A stretch of DNA of 11,124 bases from CAJINA01 sp964647585 (GCA_964647585.1 CAZYGG010000098.1:1-11124); one strand, 5' to 3'. Positions 1 through 6,289 are shown, counted from the stretch's first letter. Translations and numbers: made by a program. The notes: generated by a model not told the origin, from the letters alone.

Positions 1-76
1 GCGGGCATAGCTCAGTTGGTAGAGTACAAGCTTCCCAAGCTTGGTGTCGCGAGTTCGAGTCTCGTTGCCCGCTCCA
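1..76 (+). tRNA. tRNA-Gly, anticodon CCC
   Basis: A complete cloverleaf can be folded by hand. The acceptor stem is GCGGGCA (1-7) with TGCCCGC (66-72). The D stem is GCTC/GAGT (10-13/22-25). The anticodon stem is CAAGC/GCTTG (27-31/39-43) with loop TTCCCAA, giving anticodon CCC at 34-36. The T stem is GCGAG/CTCGT (49-53/61-65) with loop TTCGAGT. The discriminator is T73 and the CCA end is encoded (74-76). It decodes glycine GGG codons. The gene starts exactly at the window edge, so any upstream tRNA or promoter is unseen. It is followed 12 bases later by an intrinsic terminator, so it is probably transcribed separately from rimP. Confidence 0.97.
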
Positions 77-87
77 GATTTGTCAGC

Positions 88-113
88 CCTTTCAGCGATG
101 AAAGGTTTTTTTT
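88..113 (+). terminator. intrinsic terminator of the tRNA-Gly unit
   Basis: A perfect 7-bp stem, CCTTTCA (88-94) with TGAAAGG (99-105), closes a GCGA (GNRA-type) tetraloop and is followed by eight T residues (106-113). This is a textbook Rho-independent terminator placed 12 bases after the tRNA CCA end. It suggests that the rimP operon needs its own promoter downstream. Confidence 0.9.
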
Positions 114-127
114 CATGGGTAGGTCTT

Positions 128-155
128 TTGACCTCTTGCGGCGTGGAGCTAACAC
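128..155 (+). promoter_or_regulatory. candidate promoter for the rimP operon
   Basis: TTGACC (128-133) matches the sigma70 -35 consensus at 5 of 6 positions. After a 16-base spacer, TAACAC (150-155) is a weak -10 element (3 of 6). The position is logical: it lies between the tRNA terminator and the second hairpin at 216-246. It would give a transcript with about 130 bases of leader before rimP. The -10 is poor, so this is only the best candidate seen in the gap. Confidence 0.27.
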
Positions 156-215
156 CGGATGGTTAACTTGATGAACTGATACAAACAAGCGACCAGCAAA
201 AGAACTACCAGAATG

Positions 216-246
216 AAAAAAAAACGGGCTGTTTTGCCCGTTTTTT
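216..246. terminator. bidirectional terminator / possible attenuator before rimP
   Basis: CGGGC (225-229) pairs with GCCCG (236-240) around the loop TGTTTT. The stem is flanked by nine A (216-224) and six T (241-246), so the stem can extend by A-U pairs and the structure can terminate in either direction. It ends 46 bases before the rimP ATG and lies inside the presumed 5' leader of the rimP-nusA operon. No gene ends just upstream of it, and the tRNA already has its own terminator, so a regulatory (attenuator) role is plausible. In Bacillus subtilis, NusA is reported to control its own operon through termination in the leader. Whether that applies here is inference. Confidence 0.8.
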
Positions 247-292
247 GTTTTATGAGCGGGGCCCCGGCAGCCATTAACTGTCGCCAGCCCCC

Positions 293-838
293 ATGAATCG
301 AGCGGTGACACAGTTGAAAGCAAAAAGAAAAAAACCGAAGCGCGGTCAGGGAGCGGCCCCTGTTTTGAAAAAAACTGCAAGACCGCCTGAAAAGATAGAA
401 AAGGCAGCCACCGCCCTTGTAGAGCCGGTTTGCACAGCCGCAGGTCTGGATCTGGTCCTCGTCGAATACCGACGGGAACCGGCCGGTAGAATCCTGCGCC
501 TGTATATAGATCGGATTGAAGGCGGCGTGACCATGGAAGACTGCACGCATATCAGTCGCCAGGTTACGGATTTGCTGGATGTAAGCATGGATGATATCGG
601 GCCTTATAATCTTGAGGTTTCATCGCCCGGCATCAATCGTCCCCTGGTCAAACCGTCTGATTATCATCGGTTTGCGGGACAACCGGTTCGTATCCGGTTG
701 CACGCGCCGGTTAACGGCCAGAAAAAATTTAAAGGCACCCTGATCGCAGCAACCGACGAAACGGTACAGATCGAGACTGACAAAGGCGCCGTTTCTTTCG
801 ATTTTTCACAGATAGCCAGAACCCGGCTGACCGGATAG
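293..838 (+). CDS. rimP: ribosome maturation factor RimP
   Basis: The 181-residue product matches RimP (old names YhbC/YlxS), a cytoplasmic 30S assembly factor. The family core runs from about residue 33 to the end: an N-terminal alpha/beta domain with LVLVEYRREPAGRILRLYID (54-73), the signature YNLEVSSPGINRPL (105-118), and a C-terminal SH3-like beta domain (about 122-181). RimP proteins are usually about 150-160 residues, so the first 25-30 very basic residues (KAKRKKPKRG) are an extension or a wrong start. The ATG at 293 has no Shine-Dalgarno sequence. An in-frame TTG at 365, 11 bases after AGGGAG (348-353), would give 157 residues, the normal size. I keep ATG 293 because it is the only ATG before the core, but the start is uncertain. 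It is the first gene of the operon, 53 bases before nusA. Confidence 0.95.
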   Translation: MNRAVTQLKAKRKKPKRGQGAAPVLKKTARPPEKIEKAATALVEPVCTAAGLDLVLVEYRREPAGRILRLYIDRIEGGVTMEDCTHISRQVTDLLDVSMDDIGPYNLEVSSPGINRPLVKPSDYHRFAGQPVRIRLHAPVNGQKKFKGTLIAATDETVQIETDKGAVSFDFSQIARTRLTG

Positions 839-891
839 CCAGCCGGAATCAGCCTGGCAATAGAGCAGGTTTTGAACAACGGAGAAAACAC

Positions 892-2676
892 ATGTTGATC
901 ACTGATATAAAAAGAGTCGTGGAACAAATTAGCAGAGACAAGGGGATTGACCGCAACGTCCTGATACAGGCGCTTGAAGAGGCCCTCAAATCTGCAGCCC
1001 GAAAAAAATACGGCAACGAGATCGACATCGAAGTCCAGTACAATGAAGAGACCGGCGAAATAGAAGTGTTTCAGTTCATGGAGGTCGTGGCCGGTGAGGC
1101 GGATATTACCGAACCCGACATACAGATTACGCTTAAGCAGGGGGTGAAGCTTGACCCCGATTGCGAAGTCGGCGACAGTCTGGGCACCAAAATGGATACC
1201 GCCACCTTCGGCCGGATTGCCGCCCAGTCAGCCAAGCAAGTGATCATCCAGAAAATGAAAGATGCCGAGCGGGATGTTGTTTTTTCAAACTACATCGATC
1301 GAAAAGGCGAAATTATCAACGGAATCGTGCAACGGATCGACCGCCGGGATATTATTGTCAACCTCGGAAACACCGAAGCGATTTTACCGGTCAGAGAACA
1401 GGTGCCCCGGGAATCCTACCGGCGGGGTGACCGCATCCGGGCCTACATCATGGATGTTCTCTATGAATCCCGGGGACCCCAGATTATTCTGTCCCGCACC
1501 CACAGCGAATTTCTGGTCCACCTTTTCAGGACGGAAGTCCCGGAAATCAGCGAAGGTATCGTTACGATTATGGGTGCCGTCCGGGAAGCCGGCGTGCGCG
1601 CCAAAATTGCCGTGGCCTCCAACGACAGCGATATTGATCCGGTGGGTGCCTGCGTGGGCATGAAAGGCAGCCGGGTACAGAACGTGGTCCAGGAACTGCG
1701 CGGTGAAAAAATTGACATTATCACCTGGCACGTCGACCCGGCTAAATTTGTCTGTAACGCGCTGGCCCCGGCTGAAATCGCCCGGGTAATCATTGACGAG
1801 GAAAATCGTACGATGGAAGTCATCGTTCCGGATGAATTCCTCTCGATTGCCATTGGAAAACGGGGACAAAACGTCCGACTGGCGTCCAAGCTCACCGAGT
1901 GGCACCTGGATGTTCTCAGCGAGGAGAAATACAACCAGGCCATGGAAGACGGGTACAAGTCGCTTGAAGCGCTGCCCGGCGTGGATACCGGTCTGGCCAG
2001 CGTTCTGTTTGAAAGAGGGGTTCACTCGGCTGAAATTCTGTCCCGGGCGCCCATGGATGAATTGCTGCAAATCAACGGAATAGAGGATGAAAAGCAGGCC
2101 ACCGCCCTGGTTGAAGAGGCGGAAAAGTATCTGGTCGAAGAAGCCAAAAGGATCGCACTGGAAGCTGAAAAAGCCGCCGAGGAAGCTAAAAAGGCTGCGG
2201 CCGAAGCTGAAAAAGCCGCCGCAGAGGCTGAAAAGGCCGCCCTGGAGGCTGGTTACAAATCCCTTGAGGCCCTGCCCGGAATCGATGGCGACCTGGCCGG
2301 CGGATTAGTTGAAAAAGGCGTTCAATCCGCTGAGGTTCTGGCGGGCGCACCCGTGGAAGAGCTGCTGCAAATCGATGGCATAGACGATGAGGCCCAGGCC
2401 GCCACCCTGGTCGCGGCCGCGAAAGAGTATCTGGCCGCAGAAGCTGAAAGGCTCGCAGCCGAAGCTGAAAAAGCCGCTGCGGAAGCTGAGGCAGCCGCCC
2501 GGGAGCAGGATGAACCGGCCGAAGTTGATGAAGAAAACGAAACCGAACCGGCACCGGATACCGAGCAGGAAACGCAAACAGAAAGTGAACCGATTGAGGA
2601 TGAATTAAAAGAGACGGCCCTGCCGGAAAAAGCCGGCGAAGAGACTGAAAGCGATGCGCCCGAGGCCGAAAAATAG
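892..2676 (+). CDS. nusA: transcription termination/antitermination factor NusA with duplicated C-terminal module
   Basis: NusA binds RNA polymerase and nascent RNA and controls pausing, intrinsic termination and antitermination. The 594-residue product shows, in order: the N-terminal polymerase-binding domain (about 1-130), an S1 domain (about 138-202), KH1 with GMKG near 255-258, KH2 with IGKRGQN near 321-327, then a C-terminal part made of two tandem units starting at residues 354 and 454. Each unit begins GYKSLEALPG, has a helix-hairpin-helix-like acidic-repeat (AR) fold with LLQI(N/D)GI, and runs into an Ala/Glu/Lys helix of AEKAA heptads. A strongly acidic tail (about 535-594) follows. 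E. coli NusA is 495 residues with two AR domains and lacks these heptad linkers. The start is supported by GGAG (881-884) seven bases before the ATG. It lies downstream of rimP as in many bacteria. Confidence 0.98.
   Translation: MLITDIKRVVEQISRDKGIDRNVLIQALEEALKSAARKKYGNEIDIEVQYNEETGEIEVFQFMEVVAGEADITEPDIQITLKQGVKLDPDCEVGDSLGTKMDTATFGRIAAQSAKQVIIQKMKDAERDVVFSNYIDRKGEIINGIVQRIDRRDIIVNLGNTEAILPVREQVPRESYRRGDRIRAYIMDVLYESRGPQIILSRTHSEFLVHLFRTEVPEISEGIVTIMGAVREAGVRAKIAVASNDSDIDPVGACVGMKGSRVQNVVQELRGEKIDIITWHVDPAKFVCNALAPAEIARVIIDEENRTMEVIVPDEFLSIAIGKRGQNVRLASKLTEWHLDVLSEEKYNQAMEDGYKSLEALPGVDTGLASVLFERGVHSAEILSRAPMDELLQINGIEDEKQATALVEEAEKYLVEEAKRIALEAEKAAEEAKKAAAEAEKAAAEAEKAALEAGYKSLEALPGIDGDLAGGLVEKGVQSAEVLAGAPVEELLQIDGIDDEAQAATLVAAAKEYLAAEAERLAAEAEKAAAEAEAAAREQDEPAEVDEENETEPAPDTEQETQTESEPIEDELKETALPEKAGEETESDAPEAEK
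1951..2502 (+). repeat. in-frame tandem duplication of the NusA C-terminal module (300-base period)
   Basis: Unit 1 begins at 1951 (residue 354) and unit 2 at 2251 (residue 454), exactly 300 bases apart. Both encode GYKSLEALPG, then matching residues through SAE(I/V)L, AP, ELLQI(N/D)GI and YL, then AEKAA heptads. By hand count about 42 of the first 68 residues are identical. Many third positions differ, so this is an old duplication rather than an assembly artefact. Unit 2 diverges after about 2502 into the acidic tail. Confidence 0.9.
2161..2250 (+). repeat. 21-bp coding tandem repeat (heptad repeat) in nusA
   Basis: Four units of 21 bases (2161-2181, 2182-2202, 2203-2223, 2224-2244) plus a partial fifth each encode EAEKAAx or EAKKAAA. 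Three more degenerate units lie at 2440-2460, 2461-2481 and 2482-2502. The encoded stretch is Ala-rich, charged and free of Pro and Gly, so it should form a long single helix or coiled coil similar in composition to the TolA helix. Short-period coding repeats like this can vary in copy number between strains. Confidence 0.88.
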
Positions 2677-2709
2677 TGCTGCCGGTTAAACCCAATTGAA
2701 ACCGGAGCA
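2677..2709 (+). other. stem-loop immediately after nusA
   Basis: TGCT (2677-2680) plus CCGGTT (2682-2687) pairs with AACCGG (2700-2705) plus AGCA (2706-2709), with G2681 bulged and a 12-base loop. It begins on the first base after the nusA stop. No T run follows, so it is not an intrinsic terminator. It could protect or process the nusA 3' end while allowing read-through to infB. Confidence 0.5.
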
Positions 2710-2730
2710 TATCAGGGGCAACACTGTAAT

Positions 2731-2873
2731 AGAAGCCATCTCAAAAAGCGGATTTTAGTTCAAGGTGCGGCGGGTGCTACATTCAAACCGGAGGAATACT
2801 CCCGTATTTCGAGGATTTGAATTTAGCGCCCAACGCCGAGATTGGGCCAAAAGACTTTTTTGAGATAGCTTCT
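2731..2873. mobile_element. MITE-like palindromic element between nusA and infB
   Basis: The element is 143 bases and has one dyad axis near 2801.5. The left end (2731-2748) and right end (2855-2873) are inverted repeats that differ by one base and one extra A. Inner arms also pair: ATTCAAA (2781-2787) with TTTGAAT (2816-2822), GGGTGCTA (2772-2779) with TAGCGCCC (2824-2831), and AATAC (2795-2799) with GTATT (2804-2808) around the tip loop TCCC. The bases AAT flank both ends (2728-2730 and 2874-2876), consistent with a 3-bp target duplication. It encodes no protein. Terminal inverted repeats, small size, possible target duplication and a whole-length palindrome fit a non-autonomous transposable element. 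A host-derived structured repeat is the alternative. Its parent element is unknown to me. Confidence 0.7.
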
Positions 2874-2911
2874 AATTTCAGCCCCTCAAAACTTGAGCTT
2901 GGAGGAGATGG

Positions 2912-5557
2912 ATGGCTAAGACCACCAGAGTATATGAACTTGCCAGGGACCTTAATATGACCAATAAGGACCTCCTTGAGAAATTAAAGGAGATGGATAT
3001 CCCTGTCGGGTCCCATATGAGCTCCCTCGATGAGGAAGCTGTTGCCAACGTAAAAGATAATCTGCATGGCAAAGCCAGCGACCAGGGTCAGATTGAAGAA
3101 ACCCGGGTTAAACCGACTGTTATTCGCAGACGCAAAAAAGTAGTCAAGGCCAAACCGGTTGAAGCCGAACCTGAAAAGCCGGAGGATGGCGCCGCAGACG
3201 CCGCCCCGGATGAAGCTGTAGACGCTGAGGCGCCGGCTGAAGAAACAGCCCAACCCGCCGAGCCCGAAAAGCCGGCCGCACCGAAGAAGAAAAAGGCTAA
3301 AACGGCAGCCACGGTTGTTGCTCCACCCGATGAGGCCCCGGTGGCCGAATCCGAAGAAGTCAAAACAGATACGGAAAAAATTGCAGAGGATGAACCGGCC
3401 GAGAGCGTTGCCGCGGAAAAACCGAAAAAGACTGCCAAGAAAAAAGCCGCGCCCGCCAAAAAACGGGCAAAGAAAGAAGCTGCAGCTAAAATTATCAAGC
3501 TTGGCCCGGCACCGGAAGTGACCGAAAAACGCCGGGAAAAAGTCGCGCGCACCGGGAAAAAGCGCCTGGACGCGGGACCGACAGGGGCAGAGCCGACAAC
3601 AGGGGCCCGCAGGGGAAAACGCGGCACAGAGGACCGGAAGGATAAAAAGCCTTTCAAGAAAAGAAAAATTTCCTTTCGGAAAAGGGAAATTGTCGAAGGC
3701 GCAGCCCTCTATTCCAAGTCCGGGCGTGGCCATCGGGGTCGGAGAAAGGTAAAAGGCAAACCGGCCTTCGCCGGGCAGAAAACCCAGATCACCACCGCCA
3801 AGGCTATCAAGCGCCGCATCAAGATCGACGACAGTATCATGCTGTCTGAACTGGCCAAACGCATGGGCATCAAGGCCAACGAGATGATTGCAAAGTTGAT
3901 GGGTCTCGGCGTTATGGCTACGGTCAATCAGACCATTGATTTTGACACTGCGACCCTGGTGGCCGCGGAATTTGAATATGAAGTGGAACGAATCGCCTTT
4001 GAAGAAGAATCACTGTTGAAGGTTGAGCTGGATGATCCCAAAACTCTGGTTGAACGCGCACCGGTTGTTACCATTATGGGGCATGTCGACCATGGTAAAA
4101 CCTCTCTACTGGACGTTATTCGGAAATCCAGCATCACGGACGATGAAGCCGGCGGTATCACCCAGCATATCGGCGCCTATAGCGTCGCCACGGATAAGGG
4201 ACAAATTGCTTTTCTCGACACCCCCGGCCACGAAGCCTTCACGGCCATGCGCTCACGCGGCGCCAAGGTCACCGACCTGGTCATTTTGGTGGTTGCCGCG
4301 GATGACGGCGTCATGCCCCAGACCATTGAAGCCATCAATCACTCTAAAGCTGCGGAAGTTCCCATTATCGTGGCTGTCAACAAGATGGACAAGGCCGGCG
4401 CCGACCCGGAGCGGGTTATGCGCGAATTATCAGAAAACGGACTGAACCCCGAAGATTGGGGGGGGGACACCATCTTTGTCCAGGTGTCGGCCAAAGAACA
4501 AACCGGGATAGAGAGCCTGCTGGACATGGTCCTGCTACAGGCTGAGATGCTGGAACTGAAGGCCAACCCGGAGAAATTGGCCACCGGCCACGTGGTAGAA
4601 GCTAAGTTGGATACCGGTAGAGGCGCAGTCGCCACCGTCCTGGTGCAACAGGGGACTCTGCATACCGGCGATCCTGTTGTTTGCGGTATCCAGCATGGAA
4701 AGATACGAAGCATGATCAATGACAGTGGTCAGACGATGAATAGTGCCGGGCCATCCATGCCGGTAGAAATCATCGGCCTGTCCGGTGTGCCCAATGCCGG
4801 CGACGAATTCATTGCCGTGAAAGATGAAAAGGCCGCCAAACAGGTCAGCCTGCACCGGAGCCAGAAACAGCGGTCAAAGGAATTGGCCAAATCAAGTCGG
4901 ATGAGTCTCGACAGCCTGTTTGAGAAGATGCAGGAAGGCGAGGTCAAAGACCTGAACCTGATTCTCAAGGCCGATGTGCATGGTTCCATCGAAGCCTTGA
5001 CGGAGTCACTGGTTAATCTGTCCAACGATGAGGTTAAAATCAATATTGTCCACGCTGCCACCGGTACAATCACGGAATCAGACGTGTCGCTGGCGGCCGT
5101 TTCCGATGCCATCATCATAGGGTTCAACGTGCGGCCCAATACGAAAGTTCAATCCCTGGCCACCGAAGAACAGGTGGACATGCGCTTTTACAACATCATT
5201 TACAATGTCATTAAAGAGATAGAAGGTGCCATCCTGGGCATGATGGAATCCACCTATGAGGAACATGTCCTGGGCCGGGCCGAAGTCCGCCAGGTGTTCC
5301 ACGTACCCAAGGTGGGTGCTATTGCCGGCAGCTATGTGACCGACGGCAAAATTGAGCGCAAACAGATGATGCGGCTTCTCAGAGAAGGGGTCATCCTGTA
5401 CGAGGGCCGCAACTCGTCGCTCAAACGCTTCAAGGATGACGCCAAAGAGGTTCAAAACGGTTACGAATGCGGTATCGGCATTGAAAATTACAATGACGTC
5501 AAGGTCGGTGATGTGATCGAATGTTACTACCTTGAGGAGGTCAAGCCAACCCTGTAA
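2912..5557 (+). CDS. infB: translation initiation factor IF-2
   Basis: IF2 is the GTPase that brings fMet-tRNA to the 30S subunit and promotes subunit joining. The 881-residue product has an IF2_N domain at 1-50 (AKTTRVYELARDLNMTNKDL), a long low-complexity linker at about 55-300 that is acidic and Ala/Pro-rich first and Lys/Arg-rich later, and a second IF2_N domain at about 304-360. The GTPase domain shows G1 GHVDHGKT (390-397), G2 threonine T417 in GGITQHIG, G3 DTPGH (436-440), G4 NKMD (490-493) and G5 SAK (526-528). Domains II, III and the fMet-tRNA-binding C-terminal domain complete the protein. The length is close to E. coli IF2 (890). The start is supported by GGAGGAG (2901-2907). The linker is the only weakly conserved part. 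The gene lies downstream of nusA but is separated from it by the palindromic element. Confidence 0.99.
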   Translation: MAKTTRVYELARDLNMTNKDLLEKLKEMDIPVGSHMSSLDEEAVANVKDNLHGKASDQGQIEETRVKPTVIRRRKKVVKAKPVEAEPEKPEDGAADAAPDEAVDAEAPAEETAQPAEPEKPAAPKKKKAKTAATVVAPPDEAPVAESEEVKTDTEKIAEDEPAESVAAEKPKKTAKKKAAPAKKRAKKEAAAKIIKLGPAPEVTEKRREKVARTGKKRLDAGPTGAEPTTGARRGKRGTEDRKDKKPFKKRKISFRKREIVEGAALYSKSGRGHRGRRKVKGKPAFAGQKTQITTAKAIKRRIKIDDSIMLSELAKRMGIKANEMIAKLMGLGVMATVNQTIDFDTATLVAAEFEYEVERIAFEEESLLKVELDDPKTLVERAPVVTIMGHVDHGKTSLLDVIRKSSITDDEAGGITQHIGAYSVATDKGQIAFLDTPGHEAFTAMRSRGAKVTDLVILVVAADDGVMPQTIEAINHSKAAEVPIIVAVNKMDKAGADPERVMRELSENGLNPEDWGGDTIFVQVSAKEQTGIESLLDMVLLQAEMLELKANPEKLATGHVVEAKLDTGRGAVATVLVQQGTLHTGDPVVCGIQHGKIRSMINDSGQTMNSAGPSMPVEIIGLSGVPNAGDEFIAVKDEKAAKQVSLHRSQKQRSKELAKSSRMSLDSLFEKMQEGEVKDLNLILKADVHGSIEALTESLVNLSNDEVKINIVHAATGTITESDVSLAAVSDAIIIGFNVRPNTKVQSLATEEQVDMRFYNIIYNVIKEIEGAILGMMESTYEEHVLGRAEVRQVFHVPKVGAIAGSYVTDGKIERKQMMRLLREGVILYEGRNSSLKRFKDDAKEVQNGYECGIGIENYNDVKVGDVIECYYLEEVKPTL

Positions 5558-5627
5558 ATTCAGGCAGGGGACTTCCCAAGCCGGTACCCGGCCCCGAAGA
5601 ACATTCCGGGATATACGGAGACAGGCC

Positions 5628-5915
5628 ATGGTTGTAGGTGTTGGTATGATAACATTCCGGCTGCACGAATGTCGTTCTTTGAAAAGCAAACGCAAGATCG
5701 TCAAGTCGGTAATCGGGAAAATGCGCAGCCATTTCAATTTGTCTGCAGCGGAAACCGGGGCAAACGATATTCACCAGCGAGCCGAAATCGGATTCGCGCT
5801 GGTCGGGAATTCAACACCCATGATCAATTCGAAGATCGATAAGGTTTTCAACATGGTGGACGATATGGGCATTGCGGAAATCGTGGATACAGAAATGGAG
5901 ATTATACATATATGA
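5628..5915 (+). CDS. ylxP: DUF503 family protein YlxP
   Basis: This 95-residue cytoplasmic protein starts MVVGVGMITFRLHECRSLKS and continues with KRKIVKSVIGKMRSHFNLS, the hallmark of DUF503/YlxP, a small alpha/beta protein found almost always between infB and rbfA. Its biochemical role is not established; the context points to ribosome or translation function. The start at 5628 is chosen because GGAG (5617-5620) lies seven bases upstream and the N-terminus then matches the family. The reading frame stays open back to an ATG at 5532 inside infB, but that extra 32-residue stretch has no family match. The gene starts 70 bases after infB, and its stop codon overlaps the rbfA start (ATGA, 5912-5915), which indicates translational coupling. 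Confidence 0.92.
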   Translation: MVVGVGMITFRLHECRSLKSKRKIVKSVIGKMRSHFNLSAAETGANDIHQRAEIGFALVGNSTPMINSKIDKVFNMVDDMGIAEIVDTEMEIIHI

Positions 5916-6289
5916 AACCGTTCAGCAGGGCCGATCGGGTCGGGGGTCAGGTTCAAAGAGCACTCTCAGAACTGCTGCATAAGCGTATCCGTGACCCACG
6001 GCTGACAGACACGACCATTTCCGAAGTGCAAATGTCGCCGGATCTGAAACTGGCGAAAATTTATTACACGCTCCCCGACAGGAAAAGGGCCCGGGACGAC
6101 GCCCTGGCCGGTTTCAACAGTGCCAGCGGATTTATGAAACGAACCCTGGCCCGCGAACTGGGCCTGCGGTATATGCCCGATCTGAAATTTTATTATGACG
6201 AATCCTTTGATTACGGGGCCAAGATAGACAACCTCTTAAAATCATTGAATAAAAAAGATGAAGTCGATAGTCAGTCATCTGAAAAATAG
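5912..6289 (+). CDS. rbfA: ribosome-binding factor A
   Basis: RbfA binds the 30S subunit near the 5' end of 16S rRNA and is needed for late 16S processing and cold adaptation. The 125-residue product has the expected type II KH-like fold: RADRVGGQVQRALSELL (helix 1), ISEVQMSPDLKLAKIYYT (beta strands, 36-53), the interhelical AxG kink as ASG (71-73), then LARELGLRYMPDLKFYYDES (79-98), which corresponds to the conserved R-x-P-x-L-x-F-x-x-D-x-S region. The length is normal. It overlaps ylxP by 4 bases at its start and the next gene by 32 bases at its end. Its last residues (KKDEVDSQSSEK) are therefore encoded by DNA that also encodes the next protein's N-terminus. Confidence 0.96.
   Translation: MKPFSRADRVGGQVQRALSELLHKRIRDPRLTDTTISEVQMSPDLKLAKIYYTLPDRKRARDDALAGFNSASGFMKRTLARELGLRYMPDLKFYYDESFDYGAKIDNLLKSLNKKDEVDSQSSEK

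Noticed and set aside
1..76. tRNA as an integration site for a genomic island
   Set aside because: No integrase and no repeated tRNA 3' end are visible; downstream genes are core housekeeping genes.
12..380. Long minus-strand frame whose end reads ERATRLELATPSLGSLYSTN
   Set aside because: This is the common false translation of the antisense strand of a tRNA gene.
1384..2070. 228-codon minus-strand frame opposite nusA, and similar long antisense frames opposite infB (2984-3733), truB (7092-7805) and pnp (10227-10964)
   Set aside because: They mirror codon bias of strongly conserved sense genes, and their products show no recognisable domain.
3077..3810. Low-complexity acidic and basic stretch in infB as a sign of frameshift or foreign DNA
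   Set aside because: Bacterial IF2 proteins normally have a long, poorly conserved charged linker here; the frame is intact and both flanking IF2_N domains are present.
5532..5627. Longer ylxP start inside the infB 3' end
   Set aside because: The added residues have no family match, and the ribosome site and MVVGV start support 5628.
5558..5627. Small G/C-rich inverted repeats (GCCGG-type) between infB and ylxP as a terminator
   Set aside because: Stems are only a few pairs and no T run follows; the gap is best read as a simple intercistronic spacer with a ribosome site.
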